This document shows, piece after piece, positions 1 through 9,761 of a stretch of 64,000 nt of DNA (positions are counted from its first letter, which is position 1; each line of letters starts with the position of its first letter). The position numbers were made by a program, and so were the translations under genes. The DNA is from Gnetum montanum (taxonomy: Eukaryota; Streptophyta; Gnetopsida; Gnetales; Gnetaceae): positions 54,949-118,948 of the forward strand of contig MNCI01013764.1 of the NCBI GenBank assembly GCA_015680685.1, written 5' to 3'. Under the pieces are notes generated by a model. That model searched no databases, was not told the DNA's origin, and was given only the letters and a program-made list of their open reading frames with translations.

Positions 1-764
1 ATTCTTCAAAGGAAATCTAGCACTACCACCATTTTTAGGCCTATTACTCAACCAAAAGGGATAGCTATCCCACTTTCTATCCTACTTCACCCAACTCCTG
101 TGACTTGCCTATATTGGCTTTGCCACTCCATGTTGGCATGACTTCTAAGCTTGGGTATAAATGCCTTATGTCAAATCCTCAAAGGTTACCTCAAGAGACA
201 TGTTTTTTATTACAATATGCCCTTTTAGGTCTCAATTACAACTACCCTTTCAAGTCTTGTTAAGATAACAATAACACTTGTTATGGAAAGGCATCATCTT
301 CATTAGCTAATAGCATCATTTGGGAATGTGATAATCTACCCTCCTTAGGTTTCATTTGTCCTCAAACAAGTCCATGTTCTCTATCTTTTTCTAGCTCCAA
401 TACTTCTATTATGCTTTCATTCTCTAATAATTTGATTTCTCCTTTGAACTTGAAGTTATTTCTTACTTATTTTGTAAACAAAATATATGTGAGAAAATAT
501 ATGGAAAATTAAATACCACTTTCTTAATATTTACTTCATTTTCTAAGATAATGACAAAAGGTAAATTAAATATTTATCAACCACAAAACATGAGTCCTAA
601 CCAAGGTTACACAAAGTGCAACATGGATCTAGTTACCCAAGTAAAAGCAGGGAAAATTTTTTCTTTCCAATTTTTATTATCTTAGATATTTTACTTATCT
701 AATTGAAATATAAATTAAATAATGAATAAAATAATAAGATCATAAATAAAAGTAAGGGTGAGAT
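1..764. other. AT-rich sequence, nothing recognised
   Basis: No reading frame or repeat that I recognise. The only signal is its position: it lies just past the 3' end (minus strand) of the CCR4-type pseudogene, so it may hold that gene's former 3' flank. Confidence 0.4.
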
Positions 765-1381
765 ACTTCCCAATCTTGATCAACCTTATGAACTAATAGA
801 AGTAATTGTAATTCTACCATAAGTGGTATATGATCAGATGGTCTTTTTTGGGATGGCAAGGCTTGATCTTGACTCTTCTCAACTTCTTCTTTAGAAATTA
901 ACTCTAGTAACTTGATAACTTAAAATAATGTGACATCATACCAAATATAATCCAAAGTCTCAATGAAGAATGTTTTTGATCCATCCTCATTAATCATAAT
1001 AGAGTAATTGTTAAATTGTGGTTCTTAATGAGTATTATCCATCAACATCATCTATTTCTAAACTTTGAAATATAATTTATCTACTAAAGGTTCAAAGTAA
1101 GCTGAATATGTACTAGCTAATGCAATTGCATGTTCAATTTATGGAAACATCTTCTTCAAATCAAGTTCATCTTCCAAATATTCCTTGACAAATCCATATT
1201 TTAAGAATTGATAAACACTACCTCTAACTTTTGCATTGAAGTTCCCACAAACAATAAATGGAACTAGATTAGTATAACTTATGAACAACTTATTCTTGAA
1301 AATTTCTTCTATTTTCTTAATCAAATATGCTTCTTGACATAATCTAACATTTGAACATGTTTCTTTGGCAATTAAATATTG
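765..1381 (-). pseudogene. CCR4-type nuclease (EEP fold) pseudogene, C-terminal half
   Basis: CCR4-type deadenylases remove mRNA poly(A) tails with an endonuclease/exonuclease/phosphatase (EEP) fold. One minus-strand frame reads through about 200 codons with several internal stops. Visible landmarks, in family order, are NVRLCQEAYLIKKIEEI (a helix resembling the VKLWQ region), VPFIVCGNFNA (the strand that normally ends in GDFN), EPQFNNY, FIETLDYIWYD (family TLDYIF/W) and RPSDHIPLMVEL (the SDH active-site motif). The aspartate of GDFN is Asn here. No introns interrupt this stretch, so a processed copy is possible. The reading runs into the LTR of element 1 at 1382, and the N-terminal piece resumes on the far side of that element (9653-9761). 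Other EEP nucleases such as nocturnin or angel types are possible. The fold call is firm; the subfamily is an inference. Confidence 0.75.
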
Positions 1382-2134
1382 TGACTCTTGAAAACGTCGG
1401 TGGCTGGAACACCGAGAGGTCACCAGGCATACAACCTAACCTCGAATTTATGAGAGGGTAGTGCTAGAGAAAATGGAAATGGGATGCCCCAAATAGTTTG
1501 GTCTATTAGACATGGACTTACGTGGTGTTAAAATAACCATATGTAAGAAGGGTTTGTACTACATTACGTGCAGGGATCGAGTCTGGGTAAGCTAGAGCAT
1601 AGTAGGGTGTCTTGACTTGAGAATAGTGATTTGAACATGCAAACATGTATGAAAAAGTGAGAAAATACAAGTGTTCTGCTAAATGCCAAAGAGAAATGCT
1701 TGAGAAATGGAACAGAGTTTGAGAATAGTAGTGCACTTCCCTAAAAGAGGGAGTGTAGCTAATTTACAAAGGATCTCAAAAGGTACACAGTGTACAACAG
1801 GTGCAATGGGAGCATAGTCATAGCCTCAGTGGTGTCAGGCCATGAAGTCTAGTGCTCACTATGATGAATTGTGCCTGCTGGTTTGGTAACCATGGTCTAC
1901 CATGTGATGTTATACAGGGCTATAATGGGGTTGTAGTGTACCATGCAGTGTAGCTATGCCTCTCTGCTGGTGTGGTGTGGTGTGCTCTAGGTCTTGTTCA
2001 CCCACAGAGCTAAGTGCCAAGATGCCAAAGTGCCAAATGCAAAATGGAAGTGCCAACTACCTCACTGGTCAAAACAAAATGGAAGCCAACCCCCCCCCCC
2101 CCCTTCCCCCATCCTAAACATTAGGATGTACAGG

Positions 2135-2143
2135 TATTTATAG
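2135..2143 (-). promoter_or_regulatory. LTR TATA box
   Basis: CTATAAATA on the minus strand, in a matching position in both LTRs of element 1 (also 9397-9405) and pointing in the element's coding direction. Confidence 0.6.
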
Positions 2144-2264
2144 GGCTAGGGTTAACCCAAAATGTGGATTAGATGCCACATGACAGTGTAGTGGGTGGGA
2201 CTACAAGAAAAATTTAGAAAATTTTTTAAGTTTAGAGGTGCCCAAGAAAAGTTCAAAAATTTTC

Positions 2265-2450
2265 TAACTCTGGCTGCTACACTCATCCCCTATTACGTGT
2301 AGGACATGAGACACTAGCTACTAAGCTTTTCCCATGTTACGTGTGAGACATGGGATTCTGGCTACTATGCTCATCCCATGTTACGTGCAGGACACAAAAT
2401 GTTAGCTGCTACGCTTATCTGTGTTATGTGCCAAACATGGGATTCTTTTT
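2265..2450. repeat. Tandem ~58-bp units with CCCATGT...ACATGGG hairpins
   Basis: About three imperfect copies of 'catcccatgttacgtgcagg'-type units, each followed by acatggg. The arms CCCATGT and ACATGGG flank an ACGT-bearing loop. One to two units remain in the other LTR at 9540-9600. Confidence 0.7.
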
Positions 2451-2509
2451 AGCGTCAAGCTATCTATGCTGCATAGAATTGCAGAGTGTAGCATGAACAC
2501 TTAGTAAAA

Positions 2510-2790
2510 TTTTGACTTGCCATGCCTATCACGCTACATATCTTGATAGGTGTGCTATGCTATGTACACTGCACAGCTTGACACAAATATGCATAGATTG
2601 ACAAGTGTGCTACATCATCTATGCTACATAGCTTGATAAGTATGCTATGTTTTCTATGCTGCACAACTTGATAGGTGTGCTACGTTGTCTATGCTACATA
2701 ACTTGATAGGTGTGTCATGCTGTCTAGATTGCATAGCTTGACAAGTGTGTTATGTTGTCTACGTTGCACAGTTTCACACACAAATCTACA
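2510..2790. repeat. Tandem ~45-bp array in LTR
   Basis: About six imperfect units of the type 'gcttgataggtgtgctatg' followed by 'ttgtctatgctacata'. The other LTR is truncated before this point, so its copy number cannot be compared. Confidence 0.75.
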
Positions 2791-2951
2791 AAAAGTGCCA
2801 TCATTATGACACTTAGAAAAATTTTTCAAATCTAACAATTTGGAGCTAACTATACTCAACACTTGGAAAAATTTGGGCAAAGTTCCACTGTTTTGACACT
2901 TAGCAAAATTTGTAGTCAAGATGCCGAGACCTGAAATTTTGTGGTGTTTCA

Positions 2952-2972
2952 ATGGCCCCTCTTTGTTGATGT
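2952..2972 (-). other. Polypurine tract of element 1
   Basis: The minus strand reads CAACAAAGAGGGGCCAT directly before the LTR start TGAAACACC. A near-identical tract lies at 49713-49732 beside another LTR of the family. Confidence 0.75.
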
Positions 2973-4000
2973 CTATAGGAGTGGCCCAAGAGACATTGAC
3001 AAATAATTAAAAAACATCACAACAAACATGTCACCAACATCACTCATCGGTACAAGATCAGATGTCATTTTACCATGCTTAAGAGTGCTATGGGAATAAG
3101 GTTATGCTGAGGGATAAGGGGTATAGGCAATGCTAGACAGATGAAATTTAAACTGTGGAAATGAAATGCAAATCATGGATCATGATGTAAAATGTGAAGT
3201 TAGCATGGTTGATAATGACCATGACATGAAGTGGTTTGTCCCTAAAACATTGACCTCTCATCAGAGTACTCATGAGAGAGTCAAAGTCAATCCAAGGCTA
3301 GGCTAGTTGTGAAGCTACAACATTGTCAATTTGCTTGGGNATGCAACCACATTGCATCTATAGGAAAGTTGTTTCCTCCCTGGGATAAGTTTTGTTACAT
3401 CCATTTAGGACTTTCACTAGCCCACAAAGGCTTCTCATGGGATGTGTTGTGTTACGTCCATCATGAGTTTAGCAGTTGATGTGAAGAGAATGCCATGTGC
3501 ATCATAATGTGTATGCCAGAGAGATTTGAAATCATGAGTGTGTGGGAGATGAGAGGATATTGGGATGAAGAAGTGGATGTGCATAGGCTATAACAGGGAT
3601 GAGGGTGATGTGCACTCTTGAATGGCTTAACTAGTCTAATCATGCACATTGGAACAATGTGACAACTAGCTACTACAATGAGATGCATCTCTACATGACC
3701 ATCTCTAAGGCTTCATCCTGCAAACACAACTCTGAGAAGATAAGAAAACCACACAACATGAAATGCAAGTGTAAATGCCAGATGTGAAGATGCTGAAAAT
3801 GCTAGATGTGAAGATACTATAAATGTGTCAAATGCTATGTCAGTTGCAAGTGCTCAAGAAGCCAATGAAAGTGCCAAGGCGATGATGTTGTGAGTCCTCT
3901 AAAGGTTGCACTAATAACAATTGCTCCAAAAGATCAATAGGATGATGGGAGGTGATGATGCTATGAGTGCCCCCAAGGGTTTCACCAATGGCAAGTGCTC
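2973..4000 (-). other. Element 1 3' internal region, non-coding
   Basis: No domain is visible in either strand. Homology to 49733-51500 beside another family LTR shows that it is a shared internal segment. RT, RNase H and integrase would be expected here in a complete element. A single N at 3340 marks an assembly join. Confidence 0.55.
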
Positions 4001-4018
4001 AAATAGATTAGAAACATG

Positions 4019-4230
4019 CCAGTTTAAAGTCTTGGTAGACTATGAACCTATTTTAATGTCCTAACAGACCATGATGTGCTAGTTTATAGTCCTAGTAGAC
4101 TATTGAATGCTAGTTTAACGTCATAGTGGATAGTGGATGTTGTGCTAGTTTAACATCATGACCCAAGGATGATCTATGCTAGTTTATAGTCATAGTGGAC
4201 TGTCTATGCCAGTTTATACTCATAGCAGAC
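4019..4230 (-). repeat. Array of seven ~22-bp TTAAACTAG units
   Basis: The minus-strand consensus is roughly GTCTRCYAWGACNTTAAACTAG. Units start near 4019, 4049, 4079, 4110, 4145, 4179 and 4209, about 30 bp apart. The same motif recurs at 7454-7535 and 63318-63495, with looser copies at 5993, 51598-51660 and 58780-58920. Confidence 0.75.
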
Positions 4231-4394
4231 TAGTGCTTACCTTGCTTGTATAAGGTGCAATGCTACATGAGTAGTCATGCTATGTTCCTACAAGATCCTG
4301 CAAAAAATCAACTAGAAAAACAATATCAAATGGAAAATATTGTAAATAGAGTTGAAATGCACGAATGAAAGGAAAGTAATGCAAAAAGTAATAG

Positions 4395-4470
4395 TTTTAG
4401 GATGTTCTAGACCATGGGCTAGTTTGAGGCCTTTTCGGGCCATGGGCTAGTTTAAGTCCTTTTTGGGCCA
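4395..4470 (-). repeat. GGCC-rich repeat downstream of protease
   Basis: Two units of 'ggccatgggctagtttgagg' type (plus strand) lie about 0.4 kb past the protease end. Element 3 has comparable units at 58780-58920, also just past its protease. A short T run follows at 4483-4497. Confidence 0.5.
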
Positions 4471-4805
4471 TGTTTTGTTTTTGTTTTTTTTTTTTTATGT
4501 GTTTTTGATTTTTTTCAAATGCATTACATAAGCTAAGTGGATGGATGCATAGAAAAAGTAGAAATGCATAAACAAAGCAAAGAAATGTGTAATCTAGGTA
4601 AGTAAGTGAAATGTAAATGCATGAACAAATGCAACCCAAGAAAAAACCAAAAAAGTGTGGTCAATGGAGGCAAGGGTTAAGCAAGTGCTTAACATGTTTT
4701 TGGCCAAGGAAAAATCCTAATCATGTAGTTGCTTGTTAATTAGGTGTGGATTAGGGGGGAAGTTCAAGGCTTAGGATTCTCTAGGAGGTTATTGGCTTCA
4801 ACTGC

Positions 4806-5612
4806 TCATTCAGATGTGTTAGGCTTAAGTGTTGCATTTGTTACTGCAGATGTATCACCAAGAAACTCCACCTCCAACACTTGCTCCATGTCTATGTTGT
4901 GGATAGCTGGAGGGGAGGCATTATCATTGTGGATGACAACTTGACCACCTTCATATGGAAGATGGATTTCTTGATGAATGGGAGAGCAGACAGCCCATAA
5001 TTGGGCTAACCAAGGCCTGCCCAAGATCAAGTTGAAGCCTAGCATCTTCTCTATGATAGTGAAATTTCCACTGGTGGGGAATTTCTCTTCTACCATGAAG
5101 GCTAAGTTGATTATACCCCTAATAGTGATGTGTGATTCGTTGAAATATTTTAGACACAGGATTTTGGTTCACCTAATTTTGTCTACCAGGACTAGCTTGT
5201 CAATGATGGAGTACAGGACTACATTTTTTGTTGCACCATCATCAACATGCACTCTGTGGATGGTACATTGTCCAACACCTATGATAATGGATAGTGGAGC
5301 TGTAGTGACATCCTCTCATTTGGGATTGATTTTGACTACATCGTCATAGAATGCTAGGGATGTTGAACTTGATTCTTGTGGTTTAGGAGGCAACATTGTT
5401 GCACAGATGGATGCCTCATCTACAAGAATGTGCTTTGTAACAGGAATGGAGGCCAAGATTTTAGCCAATGCTTGGTAGTGAGAAAATGAGGTTATGATTG
5501 GATCATACAAGCTCAACATTGTGTTCTTTTGCTTGAGTGTTTGTTTCACCTGGGTTAGTGCAACTACAAAGTCCTTGTCATTGGCTATTGTGTTGGCCTT
5601 GATTTCCTCCAT
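4806..5612 (-). pseudogene. Retropepsin-like protease region of element 1
   Basis: This aspartic protease would cut the element's polyprotein inside virus-like particles. The frame opens with VALTQVKQTLKQKNTMLSLY, a linker shared almost exactly with element 3. Next comes the active-site stretch VHVDDGATKNVV, with DDG in place of the usual D-S/T-G. It ends in FNLILGRPWLAQL followed by SPIHQEIHLPYEGG, the flap and C-terminal part typical of plant gypsy proteases. Several in-frame stops interrupt it, and no RT follows. The same arrangement is visible at 57690-58577 and 46533-46923. Confidence 0.8.
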
Positions 5613-5879
5613 GTGGCTTGAGAGATAGATCTCTCATGGAGGGGACTTGGGCTTGGTTTTCTTGGCTTGGTTGGGGGTAGGGATCCTAGTGTTTGATTTT
5701 TGCTTGTTGATTATAGCCTTTTCTTCAGCCACAAAGGTCACGAGGCACTCATTCATCCTCTTACATTGCCATTTGTTAGGCCTACCTAGGTTACTAATGA
5801 GGTTAGCCCTTGAAGGAGGAGGGACTGAGATGTTGCCCACTATTGGGCTTTAGGTAGGTGAGGGGCCATCATGTTGTGG

Positions 5880-6230
5880 CACCCTTATGACAAATGGTAG
5901 TTTAGGAGTTGTTGTAGAAGTTGTTGTGTGACCAACTCATTGTGGCACCTTGATGACAAAAGGTTGCTTAGTGGTTGTTGTTGTTGCATCATGCCAATTT
6001 AATGTCTTAGTGGATGATTGGTTCAAAACTTTGAACACAAAGGGTATTGTGGGTGCTTGAGGTGGCACTTTGATAAAAAATGAAGGCCTCTTACTTGTGG
6101 AGGCTGAGGGGACCCTTGCCTTGTTAAGAGGCACATGGATCACAAAAGGTTGTTGCACAGGTTTGGGCTTGCCACCTATGCTAATGGAGTTTATGACATA
6201 GGAAGCGTCGTCTGCGTTGGATTGGCTTGT
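5880..6230 (-). repeat. Coding repeat: PFVI.VP peptides in gag-protease linker
   Basis: The minus-strand translation repeats QPFVIHVP, RPSFFIKVP, IPFVFKV, QPFVIKVP and LPFVIRVP at irregular spacing. Element 3 shows QPFVLKVP, APFVIKI and TPFIIRG at the matching place. Confidence 0.7.
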
Positions 6231-7453
6231 TGTGTCTAGCACCAATTGGCCATGTTCTATCATTCTTTGCATGTCATTCTACAAAGCATGACAACTATCC
6301 ATACTATGATCGAGCAACTGCTAGTAATGATAGTATTGGTCTAGCTTGAAGTGTTGTGAAACTAGCAGCTCATTTGGTACTACTGAGGTAGGGTTCCTTA
6401 GTATTTCGTAGTACCTATCATGTTTTTGGTGAGCAATCTCTAATACATGTTTGTATTGGATTTTCCCAACTTTCAAAAAATTTTCCAATATTTTAGAGGG
6501 TTTAATCGATAGCAGTGTATACCTTGAATGATCCTTGCACTTAAAGTTGGACCTTGGGGTAGCCCCTATCGATATAGGTGAGCTGGTGCTAGAGTTGGCA
6601 GTTTTGTTAGTTGGGGCCTTGGGCTACTTAGCTATTGAGCCTCAGTTGGTTGCTTTTATGTTTGTGGCCACTATTGCCACTATTTTTTTTTGCTTGTGAG
6701 CATGCTGGTTTTTGTAGGCCACATAGGCTAGGTCATTAGTAGCTTACACTACTTCCTCTATGCCTTTTATTTGGGCAAAGGCTTGGCTAAGAGACTTTAG
6801 GGCTAGATAATATCGTTTGGACTTGATGAAGTCATTCACAGCACCTTTGAAGATGACCAGCAGATGTGTCTCTACTAGGGGTTCATGCATTTCACTCAAT
6901 GTAGCATTCCAATGTTGAAGAAATTTTGACATGGGTTATAGAGGCCCCTACTTAACCTGCATGAGCTAGTCAAGGGTTGCTTTAGGCTTTAGGTTGTACT
7001 TGAAGCATATCACAAACTGGCTTATGAGATCCTCCAAAGAGGAGATTGAGGCCTCAGGCAACATGCAATACCAATCTAAGGCCTTGCTAGTGAGTGACAT
7101 GGAGTACATGTGCATGATGGCATGTGGCCAGGCTTGAAGGAGTAGGCATTTGGATTGAAATGTGACCAAGTCTACATGGGGGTCCCCTTCACCATTGTAC
7201 TTGGTGAACTAAGGTAGCTAGACCCTAGTTGGGAGAGCTAGGGTGGTACCATAGGACTTATGGGGTTGTCTCAGTAGAAGTCCACCACTTTGATGGTGTT
7301 GGAGGAGGTAGCCTTAAGTTGGTTGATCTCCTTTGTCAAACTTTGGATCAGCTAGAATGCCTAATCCAAGCTTGGGGATGTGCCAGCTGGTTGCATTGGC
7401 TAGGGTTGTGTTGGTTGCATAACATAGGGTGAAATTGTTAGTTGCAAAGTTTT

Positions 7454-7535
7454 CCAGTTTAACATCGTAGTGGATGGTTGTTGCCAATTTAACATCATAG
7501 CAGATAGGCATTACCAGTTTAAAGTTGTAGCAGAC
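7454..7535 (-). repeat. Three TTAAACTGG units inside the gag 5' region
   Basis: Plus-strand ccagtttaacatcgtagtgga and two relatives, about 30 bp apart. The minus translation gives a repeated CYNFKL / CYDVKL / HYDVKL peptide. It is the same unit as at 4019-4230. Confidence 0.65.
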
Positions 7536-8199
7536 AGGTTTAGTTGATGTGTTAGCTAAGAAATGGGCATGGTAACCAAGGTGGACCACACATGAGTGGG
7601 TTGGACAAACACCATAGACATTAATGAGATAGGTGGGACATAGGATGCTTAAGTTTTTTGGGGCTAGGAGGTGGCCCCTACTTGAGTATAGGGTTGGGAA
7701 AATGCAGCAGTCACTTGCAAGGAAGGCTAAATTGGCATGGTCACCCTCTCGAAGAGGATGGGTGGACCAAAAGAAGGAGGGGCTATTCTAGGGAGTGGTT
7801 GTTGGAAGATAGTGTAGAGGGGGCTCTCATGTTTGATGCAGGCCTTGAACTCATCTTCTTTGTTTTGTGAGGCTTCCTCATAGGTTCTCCATGCATCATG
7901 CTTATTTTCATAGATGAGTTGGGACAGCAACTAGTGGTAGGACTCTATGAGTGGGATTATGTTAAACAAGGAGGGTTGTACTCCTGTCCATTCCAGTGGA
8001 CTCATTCATAGTCCTATTTTGCCTCCAAATCAAGGTAATCCACTGGTAATACTGCTTGGATTTTGGCACAAACAAAATGGTATTGTTCATGGCTTAGTGC
8101 AACATGCTTTGGGTGGATCATAATGTCAAATGTGTTAGACATCAATGTGGAAGGTTTAACTTGATTCATATTCATAGATTGAGTTGTGAGAGTTGTTGT

Positions 8200-8430
8200 T
8201 TGCAAAAAATAGCTAACTCTAAAAATTGTAGAAAAATGGGTAAGTCTACCAGTAGTAGAAAAATGGCTAAGTATAAAAATGTAGGAAAATAGCTAAGTGT
8301 AAAAATGTAGAAAAATGGCTAAGTATAGAAATGGCAAAAAATTTATTAAGTGTAAAACTATAGAAAATTTGGCTAAGTATGAAAATTAAGGAAAATTGCT
8401 AAGTATGAAAATGTAGAAAATGGCTAACTC
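8200..8430. repeat. Tandem ~30-bp AT-rich array in leader
   Basis: About eight imperfect copies of 'ggctaagtataaaaatgtag' followed by aaaa. It lies between the primer-site motif and gag, in the untranslated leader of element 1. Confidence 0.75.
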
Positions 8431-8585
8431 TAGTGCTATGCTTGCTACGCTAGAACTTGTGATGCTTGCTACACTGAAGCTTGTCATGCTCACTACGCTA
8501 GAGCTTGTCATGCTCGCTACGCTAGCGCTTGTCATGCTCGCTATACTAGAGCTTGCTACACTCTGAGAACTTGTTACACTTTCTA
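8430..8585. repeat. Tandem ~30-bp CTACGCTAG array in leader
   Basis: About six copies of 'cttgtcatgctcgctacgct' type. It keeps CpG (TACGCTAG) in otherwise CpG-poor DNA. Confidence 0.75.
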
Positions 8586-8641
8586 GAACATCCAAAGTTT
8601 TGACTAAGTTCTAATCAAAAATGTAGATGGTAATGGTGAGG

Positions 8642-8658
8642 CCTTCCTTCTAGCACCA
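8642..8658 (-). other. Primer-binding-site-like motif
   Basis: The minus strand reads TGGTGCTAGAAGGAAGG a few bases inside the 5' LTR end. The LARD-like element has TGGTGCTAGAAGGAGGG (21326-21342) and element 4 has TTGTGCTAAAAGGAGGG (42908-42924) at the same place. Starting with TGG beside an LTR fits a tRNA 3' CCA end; I cannot name the tRNA. Confidence 0.6.
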
Positions 8659-8665
8659 AAAACTA

Positions 8666-9604
8666 TGATTTTCAAAAACTTCAGTGGTTGGAACACTAAG
8701 AGGTCACTAGGAATACAGCCTAACCCCAAATCCACGAGAGGGTAGTGCTAGAGAAAATGGAAATGGGTTTCCTTGAATAGTTTGGTCAATCAGATAAGGA
8801 CTTACACGGTGTTAAAACAACTGTATGTAAGAAGGGTTTGTAGTTCGTTATGCGCAGGCATTGGGTTCAGGTAAGCTAGAGCGTAACAGGGTGTCCCAAC
8901 TTAAGAATAGTGATGTGAACATGCAAACATGTATGAAAAATTGAGAAAATACAAGTTTTATGCAAAATGCCAAAGAGAAATGCTTCAGAAATGCAATAGA
9001 TGTTGAGAATAACAATGGACTGCCCCAAAAGAGGGAGCATAGCTAATTCACAAAGGGTCTCAATAGGTACACAATGTACAACAAGTGCAATGGAAGAGTA
9101 GTCATAGACTTGGTGGCGTTAGGCCATGAAGTCTGGTGCTCACTATGATGAACTGTGCCTACCAGGTTGGTAACCATGGTGTACCATGTGATGTTCTACA
9201 AGGCTACAATGGGGCTATAGTGTATCATGCAGTGTAGTTATGCCTCTTTGCCAGTGTGGTGTGCTCTGGGTCTCATTCATCCACGAAGCTAAGTGCCAAG
9301 ATGCCAAAGTGCCAAATGCCAAAATGGAAGTACCAACTACCTCACTGGTCAAAAAAATGAAAGCCAACCCCCCTCCTAAACATTAGGGCATAGGGGTATT
9401 TATAGGACTAGGGTTAGCCCAAAATGTGGATCAGATGCCACGTGGTAGTGCAGTGGGTGGGACCATAAGAAAAATTTAGAAAATTTTATAGGTCTGAAGG
9501 TGACCAAAAAAAGTTCAAAAATTTTCTAACCTTGGCTGGTACACTTGTCCTGTGTTACATGTAGGACATGGGATGTTGGCTGCTACACTTGTCCCATGTT
9601 AGCT
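8666..9604 (-). repeat. 5' LTR of element 1, truncated
   Basis: It begins TGATTTTC on the plus strand and matches 1382-2340. It stops at about 9604, where the fold-back starts, and lacks the ~0.6 kb holding the 45-bp array. Confidence 0.8.
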
Positions 9605-9652
9605 GCCAATGTCCTGTGTCCTACATGTAACACGGGACAAGTGTAGCAGCCA
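9543..9652. repeat. Inverted duplication at the broken LTR end
   Basis: The stretch around 'tgctacacttgtcccatgtt' at 9580-9600 and its neighbour at 9545 reappear reverse-complemented at 9606-9650 ('acacgggacaagtgtagcag'), making a hairpin exactly at the junction with the CCR4-type exon. Confidence 0.75.
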
Positions 9653-9761
9653 AACTTCTTGTAAGCACAAGACATCAGCATCCAAATCTTCTAACTCTGC
9701 TAAGATGCATGGATATCGATATTCATGCCAATCCAAAAACCATGGTGGACATAATGAATGT
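9653..9761 (-). pseudogene. CCR4-type nuclease pseudogene, N-terminal EEP part
   Basis: One clean minus-strand frame reads SLCPPWFLDWHEYR, then ILAELEDLDADVLCLQEV. This matches the start of the EEP catalytic domain of CCR4-type deadenylases (family Y/LCPxWxLxWxYR, then ADxxCLQEV), where the final Glu binds metal. It ends abruptly at the LTR fragment and continues, after element 1 and a loss of perhaps 170 codons, at 1381. Both pieces are on the same strand and in the order expected for one gene. Upstream of 9761 I cannot follow the frame; an intron or decay could explain this. Confidence 0.75.

Larger units (their letters stand above)
1382..2951 (-). repeat. 3' LTR of element 1
   Basis: On the plus strand it begins TGACTCTTG and ends GGTGTTTCA, so it has TG/CA ends. 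It matches 8666-9604 over roughly the first 0.95 kb, for example the 'gagagggtagtgctagagaaaa' stretch in both. A minus-strand TATA-like box (CTATAAATA) lies at 2135-2143 and recurs at 9397-9405 in the other copy. Two tandem arrays lie in the promoter-distal part. Confidence 0.85.
5613..8205 (-). pseudogene. Gag of element 1
   Basis: Gag builds the retrotransposon particle. Reading the minus strand down from 8205, the first block (about 8014-8205) contains HEQYHFVCAKIQ and DLEAK and is shared with element 4 at 43750-43990. The central block (6740-7230) holds FTKYNGEGDPHVDLVTF, KALDWYCMLPEASI and FKGAVNDFIKSKRYY, the plant gypsy gag core. The knuckle-like stretch near 6290-6340 keeps DHSMDSCHAL but has lost its first cysteines. 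A linker (5880-6230) follows with repeated PFVI.VP peptides. Frameshifts and stops break the frame; at 6282 the aligned ancestral residue is probably Gln. It is not expected to be functional. Confidence 0.8.
1382..9652 (-). mobile_element. Element 1: gag-protease-only Ty3/gypsy-type LTR element
   Basis: Read on the minus strand: a truncated 5' LTR (8666-9604), a primer-site-like motif (8642-8658), a repeat-rich leader, gag, protease, about 1.8 kb without coding potential, a polypurine tract and a 1.57-kb 3' LTR (1382-2951). RT, RNase H and integrase are absent, so the copy could only have moved with help in trans. Gag and protease closely resemble those of elements 3 and 4 in this window. It sits inside the CCR4-type pseudogene. 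The 5' LTR is cut short and ends in a fold-back, so no target duplication can be found. The protease motif style (DDG, then LILGRPWL) fits the Tat/Ogre-like part of plant gypsy elements; that lineage call is from memory. Confidence 0.8.

Noticed and set aside
2091-2103. Poly-C run as a G-quadruplex or origin
   Set aside because: It is a single homopolymer run within an LTR, and the other LTR has only a short one.
8386-8595. Ser/Thr-rich 69-codon frame on minus
   Set aside because: It is only the translation of the ~30-bp tandem array.
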